Assembly (NCBI RefSeq): GCF_003286085.1
Contig: NW_020825374.1
Location: 620,001-684,000, forward strand
Reading direction: 5' to 3'
DNA length: 64,000 nucleotides
Source of the DNA: Drosophila persimilis
Taxonomy: Eukaryota; Arthropoda; Insecta; Diptera; Drosophilidae
Part shown: piece after piece, positions 38,716 through 50,713 of the stretch
Layout of the letters: every line of letters begins with the position of its first letter
How positions within the stretch are numbered: position 1 is the stretch's first letter
Notes under the pieces: generated by a model
Seen by the model: only the letters and a program-made list of their open reading frames with translations
Told to the model about the DNA's origin: nothing
Databases searched by the model: none
Made by a program: the position numbers and the translations under genes

Positions 38716-41700
38716 AGAAGGAGTGCTGGCAATATACTCCGTCGGCAGAACGCAAGCCAGATGTCCAGCCCGACGGACAAATGGATAAAGAAGGTTGAGT
38801 GGGCCTCGAAGGTGCTGCCGAACTTTGGCAAGGAAGCACCGAAGAAGGAAGCCCCTCAGCAAAAAAGGCAGCGCTCGCAGGAGACTCCGGGGCCGACACC
38901 GAAGCGCTCCAGAGTGCTGCCTAACGCATCGTTCGCGCAGATGGCCAGAGAAAGGACGCTGATTGGCGTCCTGGACAAAGGCAGCGTGGACTCCCGGATC
39001 CCTAGGAACCAGTGAAAGTGGGTGGAAGCGGCACTGGCCGACCGCTGCTTCGAGCTGCTGGAAAAGCAGCCTCGAAGAGAGCGGAGCAGACGTAGCCCTG
39101 ATCCAGGAACCTTGGATAGTGGGAGACAAGGTTTGTGGACTAGGGTCGAAGGAGTACAAGATAATTGTAGCTCAACATGAAGGTAAAACCCGCACCTGCA
39201 TTCTCGCCAGAAAGCACCTTAATATCTTTCTGCTCCATAATTATAGCGATAGCGACAACACGGCGGCAAGCCTAGAGCTGAAAGGGACACATCTAAGGCT
39301 GATGTCGTCCTACATGGCCCATGAGGGAAACGATCCTCCCAACGACCTTGTTCGCAAACTAGCCAGCGACAGCGAGAGGTCGCACATAGACCTATTAATA
39401 GGTTGCGATGCCAACGCTCACCACACTCAATGGGGGAGCTCGAACACAAATGTAAGGGGTGAGTCACTTTTCAGCTTCATCCTTAACTCAAATCTATTTA
39501 TTTGTAATCGGGGCAACGACCCCACTTTTATAATTAAAAATCGACAGGAGGTTATTGACATCACCCTAGTGTCTTCCAACCTGTTAGACATAGTCAGGAG
39601 TTGGCAAGTCCTTGATGACCACTCTTTCTCTGACCACAGATACATCGAGACCACACTATCCCTCGAGTGTCCGAAACCTAAGGACTATATTAATCCCAGG
39701 AACTGGAGGACTTACTCCCCTCCAAAGCACCATCATGCCCTGACACAAAAGACGACCTAGATCGCCTAGTGAACAGGTTCACAGAGGCATGCAACAAAGC
39801 CTTCGCGGCAGCATGCCCCTCTAGCAAACCTAGGGGGAAAAAGAAACCCCCCTGGTGGTCAAAACAAATAGACATACTACGTAAAAGCTGCAGGACCCTC
39901 TTCAACAGGGCCTAAAGCGCGAACGAGGAGAGCCACTGGGCAGACTACAAAATCAGTCTGTCACTATATAAAAAGGAAACAAGGAAAGCAAAAAGGGCCT
40001 TTTGGCAAAAATTTTGCTCGGAAATTGAGGAAACGTCAGAGGCCGCAAGGCTTCGCAAGATTCTCTCAAAAACTAACCCCTCGGTAGGGTATCTTAAAAG
40101 GAATGACGGCACGTGGAGTAACTCCAGTGAGGAGTCCCTGCACATTCTACTAGACACACATTTTCCAGGGTGCACAACCATCGAGACGGCACATCTCCCA
40201 GGAGAGGGACCGGTAACCTCGATGGATCACATCCTCACAAAACGTAACATAAGCTGGGCAATAAACAGCTTCAACCCGTTCAAATCGCCAGGCCCAGACC
40301 AGGTAATCCCGGCCCAACTTCAGAAGGCCGGGGATACGGCCATCAACTGGCTACAAGGTATCTTCAGGAAGATACTGGCTGTGGGTACAATCCCACGGAC
40401 ATGGCTTAAGGCAAAGATAGTCTTCATTCCCAAAGCTGGGAAAGCCTCGAACTCAGCTGCAAAAGACTTTAGACCAATCAGCCTATCGTCCTTCCTCCTC
40501 AAAACCTTTGAGAGACTCGTCGGTCTGCAACTGAGGACAACTATAAACCCTCAGTTGCTGTCAGGCGCACAGCATGCCTACCGGAAAGGAAAATCCACGG
40601 AAACGGCTCTTCATGAAGTGATCTCAGCGGTAGAGAAATCTCTGCATCACAAAGAGTATTCACTCATAGCCTTTCTCGATATTGAGGGAGCTTTCAACAA
40701 CGTTTTACCGGGTGCCATCACAGAAGCCCTGACTGACCTGGGGGTGGACCGTCACTTGGTGATGCTCATTGATCAATTGCTCACATGCAGGACGGTGACA
40801 TCATCGATGGGATCGTCCGCCCAGTCAAGGTATGTCAACAGAGGCACCCCGCAAGGTGGTGTCCTGTCTCCTCTTCTGTGGAACATAGCAGTCAACAAGA
40901 TTCTATGTGACCTAGAGCCTATGCGGACGACGTTGCGATTATCTTCTCGGGGAAATACCCCCAAACACTGTGCGACCTAATGTCCACAAAGCTAGCGCAA
41001 CTGTCGGATTGGACAGAATCGCGCGGTCTGGGAGTAAATCCCTCAAAAACGGAACTCGTACTATTCACAAATAAATACAAGGTCCCGCCCCTAAACCCTC
41101 CAATACTACAAGGATGCAGGCTCTCCTTTAGTGACAGTGCCAGTTACTTAGGGTTGTTAATTGACAAGAAGCTTAGCTGGAACCTGAATGTCAAAGACAG
41201 AGTGAAGAAGGCAATGACTGCACTATACACATGCAAAAAAGCTATTGGGCTAAGATGGGGCATAATCCCAAGCATAGTCCAATGGATATATCAAGCTATA
41301 GTTAGACCAATACTACTCTACGGAGTTACGGTGTGGTGGCCGGCCCTATCAAAAAGGGCGATCACCAAGCAACTGGGCAAAGTCCAGCGGACTGCCGCCC
41401 TATGCATCAGCGGAGCTCTTCGCACCACCCCAAATAATGCGCTAAATGCCATCCTATGCCTACAGAGCCTTGACCTCGCAGGAAAGGAACGGGCAGAAGC
41501 AGCAGCAATACGTCTAAGAGACTCAGATCAATGGGTGACACAGTGCATAGGTCACTCAGCCATATTAAATAATAGCAGTACCGTCCCCTCAAAAACAGAC
41601 TACCAAGTTCCAAGAGAGTACACGGACACTCCTTTCGACACAATCATCCCTCACAGAGACGAATGGCTCGAGGGACTCCCAGGCCCAGATGGGGCCATAA

Positions 41701-42664
41701 ACATCTTCACAGATGGATCAAAGCTGGACGACAGAGTCGGAGGGGGAATCTACTCTGAACAGCTAAACATAAGGCATTCCGTCAGACTCCCAGATCATTG
41801 CAGTGTCTTTCAAGCGGAAGTCATAGCAATCAGGGAGGCTCTAGACTGCCTACAAGCGGCTGCCGTCACGGCAATCAACTAAACATTTATAGCGACAGCC
41901 AGGCTGCGATCAAATCGCTAAGCGCGATTTCCTCGAACTCGGCCACCGTGGCAGACTGCCGCAAATCTCTGCACGAGATGGCTCAGCAATTTGCTATTAG
42001 CCTAATTTGGGTCCCGGGCCACCGGGACATCGAGGGCAACTGTATAGCGGACGAGCTGGCCACATCTGGCACTACAATCCCCCTTCTCCAAGACAAGGAG
42101 GATATCTGTATGCCAATGGCCACCTGTAAGCTCATTATAAGGGAGCAATACAAGCTACTAAAAAACGATATGTGGCAAACAGTGCCACGATGTCGCACAA
42201 CTCGGCAAACATGGCCGACCATGGACATGAAGCGCACCTCCGAGCTCCTCAAGCTAAGCAGGAAAAGGTGCAGCGTAGTCACACGTTCCCTCACGGGACA
42301 CTGGCTAATAGGCACCCACGCTAACAGGCTGGGGGCCCCACATAACGATTTTTGTCGCAGCTGTAAAGACGAGGAAGAGGAGGGGACAGTGGAACATCTG
42401 TTCTGCTCCTGCCCAGCTCTCAGCAGAAGAAGGCTACAGCACCTGGGCTCAGCCTTTCTACACGACATCTCAGAGATGTCCAAACTATGTCCCAGGAGGA
42501 TAGCGAACTTTGTGAGAGCATCTGGATGGGATAATTGCTGACAGGAAGTCTCACAACGCAGGAAGGAAATGATCCTATGCGTTATCACAACGGGCCGAAA
42601 CCGGCCTAAGTGTGACGGGTTCCGAGCGAACACGGCAGCCGCCTCAACCTAACCTAACCTAACC
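38716..42664 (+). pseudogene. LOA-1 second copy (ORF1 end, ORF2)
   Basis: It carries the same frames and the same lesions as 31832-35780. ORF1 ends at 39015, endonuclease is at 39074-39760, stop TAA at 39912-39914, RT at 40222-40919, the frameshift at ~40914 with YADD in the next frame, thumb and RNase H start to 41882, and RNase H end plus zinc motif to 42541. The (CCTAA)n tail is at 42648-42664. The 5' leader and ORF1 N-terminus are absent because the duplication begins inside ORF1. Shared lesions show that the LOA-1 decay preceded the duplication. Confidence 0.92.
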
Positions 42665-43713
42665 TTGTTCCAGGTCTCAAAGAGGACTCTTCAAAAACTC
42701 CCTCTCTTTACCAGTAAAGGTTGCTTCGGGAGTACCACAGGGCAGCCATCTAGGCCCCTTACTCTTCACACTCTTCATTAATGACTTGCCTTCAGTATTA
42801 ACATACTCTCGAGTACTTATGTAAGCGGATGATGTCAAACTCTGTGTCCAGTATAAGGACATTTGATTTCATTCTCGCTTGCAATCCGATCTCAATAACT
42901 TTCAGCCATGGTGTTGAGAGAGTTCTCTTGAGAGAATTACCCTGGTGGTTGATTGGGGTGTTATGTTAGACCCCAAGTTAAAGTTTTCCGAACACATTTC
43001 TACCATGGTAAATAAAGGAATTTGACGACCCCCATATAACAAAGACTCTCTATACCTCGCTTGTTCGTCCGATCTTAGAATACGGCTCCTGTGTATGGTG
43101 CCCTCAGTACAAACTACACCAGCACCTTCTAGAATCAGTACAGAAAAGCTTTTTACTCTTTGCTCTGCGGGGCCTTAACTGGGATGAAGGTGTGAGACTC
43201 CCATCTTACTCTAGTAGACTACTATTAGTAAACCTCCCATCCTTAGTTAACCGTAGAAAAATTCTTGTTGTGATATTTATGCACAACTTGATCAGGGGTG
43301 ACATAGACATAAACTTCACGATTCCTATTAGACTGACTAGAAATTTTATACCGTTGTTCCTTCCACTTTGTAGATCGAATTATTCCTTGCATGAACCGTT
43401 TATGGTCTTATGCTCGGATTATAGTTCCCTCTACCATATTATATCCACCACTAATTCTCTTCCTTTTATTAAATTACTAATCCTTACACATCTTTCTAGT
43501 AATTAGTAATTGAAGTGGTATTTTTATTTTTATGCTTATTTTGAATGCATGTCTAGTTCTCTTAGAAACTTTCGTGCTTATCTTCCTCGAATATTAGTCT
43601 AACAGCTATATTTCCTGCATGCTCGCGTAACAGCCTTCTGCTGGTGTCACACGGGACACTTGACGGTGCAGTAATTGCACCGTCTCTTGAAAGATGCACT
43701 CATTGCATGTCAA
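42665..43713 (+). pseudogene. CR1-C right half, second copy
   Basis: Copy of 35781-36829, including the single target-duplication sequence at its left end, the stop inside the YADD box and the shortened tail. Because unit 2 starts inside LOA-1, there is no left CR1 half here. Confidence 0.9.
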
Positions 43714-44708
43714 CGTCCACAAAAGATAAGATCCGAGGCAAAAGACCAGATAAGGCATACATCACCGTGTTCTGCTGCTTTTCCACAAAGGCAGTGAAAA
43801 ACAAGTGGAATTTAAATTCATTCCTCCCAGGGCTCAATCGTTTGGCGGCCTCTGCAAAGCAGCAGTAAAATCAGCAAAAAAGCTGCAAAAAAGCTGCTGA
43901 TAACAACCACCAACACAGCTTCTTTGACATTTGAAGAATTGAACACAGTGATAATCGAAATTGAAGCGATTCTCAATTCTTGACCCATCCCTCCAATGTC
44001 AAATGACCCCACTGATACAACAGCGCTCAGCCCAGGACACTTCTTGATTGGTGAACCATTGACAACGCCACCTGACGTCAGTGTTGATCAACAAGGAAAA
44101 ACATTGGTAAAGCGCTGGGAATTGGTATCGCATTAAAGCATTCATTCTGGAAACAATGGTCTACGGAATACCTCCAAGAATTGCAAGCTCGGCATCAGTG
44201 GAAGACCGCTTCACCAAACGTACCTGAAGGATTATTAGTTTTGGTGAAGGAAGACAACCTTCCAGTAATGAAGTGGCCAATGAGTCGCATCATTAAGACA
44301 TATCCTGGACAGGACAACCACGTAAGAGTAGTTGATGTTAAAACAGCATCTGGCGTATACAAGCGCCCGCAGATGTGGCAATCAAACGTTCCAACAACGT
44401 GATCAATGACAGCACGGAAAATAATGAGCCACCCAAACAGCGAACAAGAATATTTTTACCTAAATTAACATCAACATTATTAGTGCTGTTGCTCATACTT
44501 CCATTAGCATTGTCACAGTCAATAAATGTGACACAATTCGCAAACAAGCCTGCAATATTTTATGAGAAGCTTGGAACATCACGAATAGCAACTTCTGAGT
44601 GGACCATGATCGTATACTTTGACTTGGACCCATATGCCCATATGGAAGGATATGCATCTAATGTCTGCTGGAATGTCAGAGTTACGACACATGTGCCCTG
44701 AAGTAAAC
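43714..44708 (+). pseudogene. roo-like BEL 3' part, second copy
   Basis: Copy of 36830-37816 with the env-like frame at 44375-44701 intact as in unit 1. The integrase C-terminal frame differs: 8 additional bases (TTAAAGCA) at about 44133-44142 introduce a TAA, leaving an open part only from 44181. The pattern GCATT-AAA-GCATT in unit 2 versus a single GCATT in unit 1 suggests slippage between short repeats. Confidence 0.88.
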
Positions 44709-45496
44709 GAGGGGGAACGTTGTGAGTTGCTGCGGACACCGCAACTGTACATTTATACCCGATACTTAGTCAGTATGGCTCTCCTCCGGCAGACGCCGCT
44801 AATATTAAACGACACGACAAAGAGTGCGTGCGAGAGAGACAGAAAATCAGTCTGAACGTGACGTCGGGCGCTGTATAGCCACTGCAGTTTGATTTGTTGT
44901 AAAAATTGTCTAATCTGATCCAGATTCAGCAATCTGATAGATATGGTTATACTCTATGATTGTGCGTTTCTAGTTTTCTAGTACCTGCAATATTGTGGAT
45001 GCAACAGATTTTTGTTCTTTGTGTTAGATAGCTGTTAGACTAACATTCGAGAAAATTAGCACTAAACTTACTAAGAAACTACTAAGAAATGTGCACACCC
45101 TCCAGGCAGGCAAGGTCGAGAAGGACCTAGGTCTGGAGACCATAGTGGAGGCCGCCCAGGGTCTTGCGCTGGACGACTCGGACGAGGAGGAGGACCTGAC
45201 AATCATAGTCAACCCGTCGTGCGATGTTGAGTTAGCCACAATGACACTAAGGGTGATGCAACTCAATCTTCATAAAAGCAAGGTAGCGTCTGCGAAGTTC
45301 CACATTGCCACGGAGCAAGGGCACGCTGACATTGCTTTAGTCCAGAAGCCGTGGATTGCGTCAGGCAACTCTGTGGCCGGACTAAAGTCCTCAAATTACA
45401 ACCTTCTTTACTCAACATCGGTAAGCAGGAACAGAACCACCGTACTCGTACGGAAGGGAATCCATGCTCATCTTATGTCTCATTACAGCACGGATG
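44709..45496. repeat. second copy of candidate LTR, CR1 scrap and LOA-2d
   Basis: 44709-45017 copies 37817-38125, 45018-45087 copies the CR1 scrap (-), and 45088-45496 copies LOA-2d (+) with the same Glu-to-Lys change. No independent gene is present. Confidence 0.9.
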
Positions 45497-45770
45497 AAAG
45501 AAATGCGCTGGAGTTAGAACATCTAGATCGGCAGGGCTCTCTGAAACTGAAACTAAAGGTCTTGAATTAATCACTGCCGTGATGTGGCATAACAGCGCAG
45601 CTCGTCAAATCCAAGAACCGAGTTGCCTATCGCACGGTAGAAGTGGTACTTGGCCGTCTTCACTGCAGCCTCCCATAGACCACCAAAATGAGGGGAGCGC
45701 GGAGGAATGAAGTGCCAGTCTATAGCCTCTACCAAGCAAAAATCCAGCAGCGCCTTCTAATGGTCATCGC
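45497..45770 (-). pseudogene. BEL-4 integrase C-terminal core
   Basis: It continues past the stop with [34 protein letters not shown], carrying the catalytic Glu, and [15 protein letters not shown]. After a small frameshift, [25 protein letters not shown] runs to the junction with LOA-2d. The remaining integrase tail and 3' LTR are missing. Confidence 0.8.
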
Positions 45771-47796
45771 TGAGGACCAGGCGCTTTAATTCCATCAGCT
45801 CATTCTTAGCGCCGACAAAATTGATTGCTGCCTTGACTGCCCTGTTTACCGTCTTCCTCCCCCCAATAGGCCAATATTGGGATTGAATTAGTCCAAGCAA
45901 AGCTGGAGGACCAGCGTGCAGATTCCGCTCATGAAAATGGGAGATTATTGCAAGAGTCAGTGGATGGCTGCTGGGCAAGATGATTGGATGACGGCCATCA
46001 AAATCCAACGAAGAGTTTTTCAGTCGACCATCTACCCTGAGAAGTCCAAACTGATCCATGAATGGCGATAACGATGCGATTGAGCTCGATGAGGAGACTG
46101 CTCCCCTTGCCCGCAGTGACTTCATGTCCTCCCATAGCTGAGTACGCTGGACTAGTCGTAGCAATACCTGGGTTCCATGTTCAATGTCTGAGACAGTGAG
46201 TCCGGGGTGCCGAATTCGGTTGCAAAACTTGTGAATGTATCTGAAAACACGTTGCAAAGAAGCAAATGAATTCGCATACTTGGAATCAGCAACAATGTCC
46301 ATGTAGGGCGATTTAACCAGAAGAGCCTTCCGACGCAGTTCAAGGGCTGGCTTATCAGGTAGCACAGTGGGTGGCCAGTCATCTGAGGAGCCGCAAAGAA
46401 ATGGAGGACCATGAGCCCAAAGAGGTGACTCATTCAGCTCAGTCGGATGAGCCCCTCGAGACAGAATGTCGGCTGGGTTTAAAGCTGTGGGAACATAGCG
46501 CCATTCCATTTTTTCGGTCATTTCCTGAATCGTTGACACTCTATTTGCAACAAAAATATTAAATCTTGACGGCTCGTCCCGAATCCAAGAGAGCGCACAC
46601 CAACAGTAACACCTTCCCTTGAAGACATTCATTCCAGCTATCTCAGATATGAGCCTAGCCAGCAACTCCGCTCCACAAAGCTCCAACTTTGGTACTGTAA
46701 ATGTTTTCAAAGGAGCCACACGAGATTTGGCACAAAGTAAGTGACTGCTGGAATGCTGACCCTTGGACACCACATAAATGCATGCACCATAAGCCTCGAT
46801 GCTGGCATCGCAAAATCCATGAATTTCCAGCGTAGAGTCTGGAACGAGTACCCGCCGAGGAAATTCAAGTCGACGAATCTGACCAAAACTGGTGCATATT
46901 TCCTGCCACTCGGTGTTCAGTGCGACTGGAAGGCTTTCATCCCAGGACAACTTCTCTTGGCACAAACGCTGGAGAAAGATTTTGGATTTAGTAATTACGG
47001 GACCAGCTAGTCCGAGAGGATCGTAGAATCGCGCTATGGATGACAAAACAGAGCGCCTGCAGGAATTCAAAGAAGATTGAAGGGCCGAGAACGAAAATAA
47101 TAGTAGATCAGAAACCGGATCCCACGCAAGTCCTAAAGTTTTAGTCACATGGCTGCCATCGTCGAACCTCAAAAATGTTTCCTTGTCCTCTTCCGGAACT
47201 CCATCCAGCACAGCAGGGACGTTCGAACACCATTTCCTCAATCTTAACTGACCTCTAGACAAAATTCCAGTAGTTTGCTCACGAATTCGGATAGCCTCCT
47301 CCTGAGAGCTGGCTCCAGATATCAAGTCATCCACGTAGAAGTCACGGCGAAGGATTTCAGCTCCAACTGGAAACGCCATCTGCTCGTCCATTGCCAACTG
47401 ATGCATCGCTCGCACAGATAAATAGGAGGCAGGCTTCGTCCCATAAGTAACGGTGTCCAATTGAAACACACGCAAGTCTTCTTCCCTGGAGTTTCTCCAC
47501 AGAATACACTGCAAGTTGCTATCCTCGGTCGAGACTCTTACACAACGATACATCTTACAGATATCTCCCGTAATCGCAACGGCGTATGACCGAAATCGAG
47601 CAAAAATATGAAACAGTTTGGGTTGGATTACGGGACCAGCCATTAAAACGTCGTTCAGGGAATATCCAGATGAGGTTGAAGCGGATCCATCAAAAACTAC
47701 GCGAAGCTTGGTCGTAGAACTATCTTCCTTCATGACGCAATGGTGAGGCAAAAAATATCGGCAGTTGCTGATTGACTGGGTAGGAACCTGAGACAT
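45757..47796 (-). pseudogene. BEL-4 RT, RNase H and integrase HHCC
   Basis: A 679-codon frame contains RT with YFLPHHCVMKEDS, LRVVFDGSAST, VAITGDICKMYRCV, the catalytic FYVDDLISGA near residue 153 and the ARFYDPLGLAGPV connection. RNase H has FCDASIEAYGACIYV and a CALSWI block where SDS is expected; the usual Asp there appears lost. The integrase zinc module is represented by FHERNLHAGP. After TVNRAVKA the sequence jumps to AINFVGAKN, so the CxxC half of the zinc finger, the first catalytic Asp and much of the core are deleted. The frame stops at 45757. Confidence 0.85.
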
Positions 47797-47931
47797 ATGG
47801 CCTAAATCAAGGTACTCCTTTATAAATGCTGCATACTAAGATTTAACATCAGGGCGACGATCTAACTTTCTCTCAAGGGTCAGGAATCTACGAAGCGCTT
47901 GATTGTAAGATTCTCCAAGGAGATCCAAATT

Positions 47932-48909
47932 TTATTTTGCTGGCAGCCGAACACAATAGTCGCCTTTATGTAGTCGACGGAAATGCTGCACAAAGTGTGC
48001 TTCACAATCTAGCTCTTCTTTGGTAGACTTTATTATTGGTTCGATGCAATTTTCTACCTCCCAAAACCTCCGAAGAAGCACCTCAAGCCGATCCTCTGGA
48101 CTATTATCCTCAGCAGCTACGGCCCGAGCGCGAGAGACCATCAACGAGGAACCTTTTAAACGCGAACAACTTCCAGACACGACCCATCCCAAGCGCGTTT
48201 TCTGAATTGAAGGCAATCCTGGCAGTAGCTTGACCTGACCAACACACAGGAGCTCGAAAAACAGACTTGCGCCAATTAGCAGATCGACGCGCTGCGGCTT
48301 ATAAAACTCCGGATTAGCTTGTGGTATGTTAGATGGAATGTTCCAGTTTTGAGTGTCAATTCCAAAGCTTGGCTGTCGATCGGTTATGCTAGAGGCTACA
48401 ATGGCAGTGATGAGAGTTGAGTAATCCGATGAGCGAGAGTGCAGGCTAACGTTAACCGAAAATCCATCCGTGACGAAGCTAGAGTCGCCTATTCCCGAGA
48501 CTGCAGTCGATGATTTCATTTTTCGAAGCTGAAGCTGATTCGCGAAATGAGAAGTTATTAGATGCAACTGGGAGCCGGAATCCAGCAACGCTCGGCAGGG
48601 AACTAAAACTCCGGAACGATTTTTGACTAAGACCGTGGCCGTGGCAAGTAGAACAACACCATTCCTGAGATCTTGGGCAATAAGGGCAGACGAGGTAGCC
48701 GCTGAAGTAGAGGGCTCAGTGGTATGCTCAGACGGCGTAGACTCAGACAGCGTAGACTGAGATGGAGTATACGGCGCTGATTTGCTTTGGACTGCGGTAT
48801 CTTCAGGGCTACCAAAATGAAGGAGGGTATGGTGTCTACCCCCGAAGGTGCGACAGTTGCTCGAGGTGCACTGAAGTAATCGATGCCTTGTCTGAGATAA
48901 TTTATACAC
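47932..48909 (-). pseudogene. BEL-4 zinc-knuckle end and protease
   Basis: It starts with the end of the knuckle region (CTSSNCRTFGGRHHTLLH, where Cys is replaced by Phe). A Ser/Thr/Pro-rich spacer and the retropepsin active site CRALLDSGSQLHLIT follow, then SGIGDSSF. The linker has DTQNWNIPSNIPQANPEFYKPQ and LGWVVSGS, and the pre-RT FWEVENCIEPIIKSTKEEL block is present. It stops at 47932. The next ~130 bp (47800-47931) contain the continuation with an in-frame stop near 47836 just before AAFIKEYLDLGHM, in the phase of the RT frame. Confidence 0.82.
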
Positions 48910-49500
48910 AGGGAAAGCCGCTTGGCTTCTTTATGGCGATTTGTGGGGGACAGCGCTTTAACCTTCTGACAGTGCTGGACCTCGTGAGCACCATCGTTGC
49001 ACAGCGCGCAGGGTGCTACGGTTTGATTCGTTGTAACCAATGTGGACCTAGAACTATTATGCTTTCTACTTCTGCCCACCTGATTGCTCAACGCATAGCT
49101 TGCCATAGAAAAGTCCATCGTCTCCAATGATCTGCATCGCTGCTCCAAGAACGAGGCCATAGATTCCCACGACGGAATTAAGTTGGCGAATGGGGGGTCG
49201 TTGAATCGTTCCTCCCACTTCTCTTGGCTCGCTGGATCCAGTTTTCGGAGAAGCTCCTGCACGACGATGCATCCTGCGATCTGCTCAGTGGTGCTCAAAC
49301 CCTGGAGCGCGCGCATATGTGAATTGAACTTGTCTGAAAGCTCCCGAAGCATGACCACTGACCCAGGTTCCACAGCCTGGAGCGCCAAGATCTCATTGAT
49401 GTGTGCCTGAAAGACCAATCGCCGATTATTGAATCTGTTTTCCAACAAATCTAATGATTTCCATGGTAGCGGCAGCGTTAGCAGAAAGACCAACGTCTCT
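48880..49500 (-). pseudogene. BEL-4 gag, internal part
   Basis: Within the open frame 48627-49667 the recognisable gag starts at KSLDLLENRFNNRRLVFQAHI (about 49460). It continues through LSDKFNSHMRALQGL, LRKLDPASQEKWEERF and a first knuckle CALCNDGAHEVQHC. The second knuckle is damaged (CINYLRQGID), followed by a frameshift near 48880. The gag N-terminus is absent; upstream sequence to 49807 is leader-like and the first ~70 residues of the frame do not look like gag. This points to a deletion joining leader to mid-gag. Confidence 0.75.
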
Positions 49501-49807
49501 AGCGGGAAGATGATCGCAAAGAGTAACACGAGCAATAGACGACAAGAACCGAGCCCAGCAAGCGAACAGCTATGTACGAACTGTATATACAAAGGCGACC
49601 GGTGTAAGAAACGTTTCTTGCGGGAAGATGACCGAAAAGAGAAGCGCAAGCCAACAGCTACGTGCACTACCGAATATGCAGGGGAGGCCGGTGTATATAT
49701 GTATGGATAACTTATGTGGTCGATGACACTGGTTGAGATGGCAATTAGTTTAGATCTTTGAATGCTATATTAGTTTGTGATTGCACTGATGGATTATTTA
49801 TTGCACA

Positions 49808-49825
49808 ATCACGTCGGGGTCACCA
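49808..49825 (-). promoter_or_regulatory. primer binding site, tRNA-Trp type
   Basis: The minus strand reads TGGTGACCCCGACGTGAT, two bases after the LTR end. It is identical to the BEL-2 site. Confidence 0.87.
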
Positions 49826-49827
49826 GA

Positions 49828-50254
49828 TGTTACGCTATTAAGCGTTTTTAACAACTGTTGCAATTTGAAGTTAATGTAAGTCGAGAGGATGTTTATAATT
49901 CACAATTTATTTGTATATTTAAACCAACTTATCGCGTATGTACATATGGGGATGATTGGGCGAACGATTGATACGAGGATGTTAATCTAATAGCTGCGAC
50001 GATTAGCTCAAGACTGCCCATGCAAGGGCTGACGGGCCAATCTGCCGGGCCCTATGCAGCAAACTTAGACGCGAGCGAGAGCGTATGATAGCACGAGAGC
50101 GTTAGAGCTGCTCGGGGACTCTGTTAAGCCGAGTCCGAGAGATTGCGATATAAGGAGACGAAAGAATTCCGCTGCATGCGCATATGCGGTAGCAAATGAT
50201 CTTTGCAGTGGGGGCATTGGAAACGACAACACCAAAATGCATTAACTGTAAACA
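49828..50254 (-). repeat. BEL-4 5' LTR
   Basis: On the minus strand it begins TGTTTACAG and ends GCGTAACA, 427 bp long, with TG...CA ends. A TATA-like CCTTATATCGC lies about 95 bp after its start. It directly precedes the primer binding site. No partner LTR is in the window, so the boundaries come from the termini, the adjacent primer site and the LOA-2b start at 50255. Confidence 0.75.
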
Positions 50255-50713
50255 GTGAAATCCGCGGAAGATATAGAAAAGTCCATAAAGACCCTATCCA
50301 ACGAGTTACTGAACGCCTACCATGCATCGTGCAAACCCGCGAGAACGAAGAGGAGGTCCAAGCCACTCTGGTGGAACCGAGATCTCTCTCTCCAAAGAAA
50401 CAACCTCAAGGAATTCTTCAAGATCGCCAAACAAGCAAACGAAGAGAGTGTCAATGAGGAATATAAAATTATACTTAGGAGCTACAAGAAGGAAATACGT
50501 AAGGCACAAAAAAGCTCGTGGAGAAACTTCTGCGCCAACATCGAGAAAGTGCCCGAAACCGCTAGGCTCTGGAAGCTGCTTTCAAAGCAGCCCACAGTAC
50601 AGAGCCAACTAAAACTAGACAACGGACAGTGGACAGAGGGCAGTAAAGAAGCCCTAACAGCACTAATGGAGGCGCACTTCCCTGGATGCACCGAGGTCAC
50701 TGACGCCAAATAG
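50255..50713 (+). pseudogene. LOA-2b ORF2 linker
   Basis: The frame KSAEDIEKSIKTLSNELL, SKPLWWNRDLSLQRNNLKEFF, SSWRNFCANIEKVPETARLW and WTEGSKEALTALMEAHFPGCTEV is the endonuclease-RT linker. It is the only LOA-2 copy retaining the WRNFCANIE... segment. It ends at TAG 50711-50713, in phase with the RT frame that follows; the same TAG is in LOA-2c, while LOA-2a has GAG. Confidence 0.85.

Larger units (their letters stand above)
38716..45579. repeat. tandem duplication, unit 2
   Basis: It is homologous to 31832-38687. It starts inside LOA-1 ORF1 without a target duplication and runs on into full BEL-4 at its right end, so unit 2 keeps the original right flank. Confidence 0.93.
45497..50254 (-). 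mobile_element. BEL/Pao element BEL-4, 3' truncated, with 5' LTR
   Basis: On the minus strand the order is LTR (50254-49828), primer binding site, leader, gag, protease, RT, RNase H and partial integrase, cut at 45497 next to LOA-2d. The 3' LTR is missing. LOA-2d on the left and LOA-2b on the right probably represent one LOA-2 element into which BEL-4 inserted, with ~500 bp of LOA and the BEL 3' end later lost. Confidence 0.87.
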
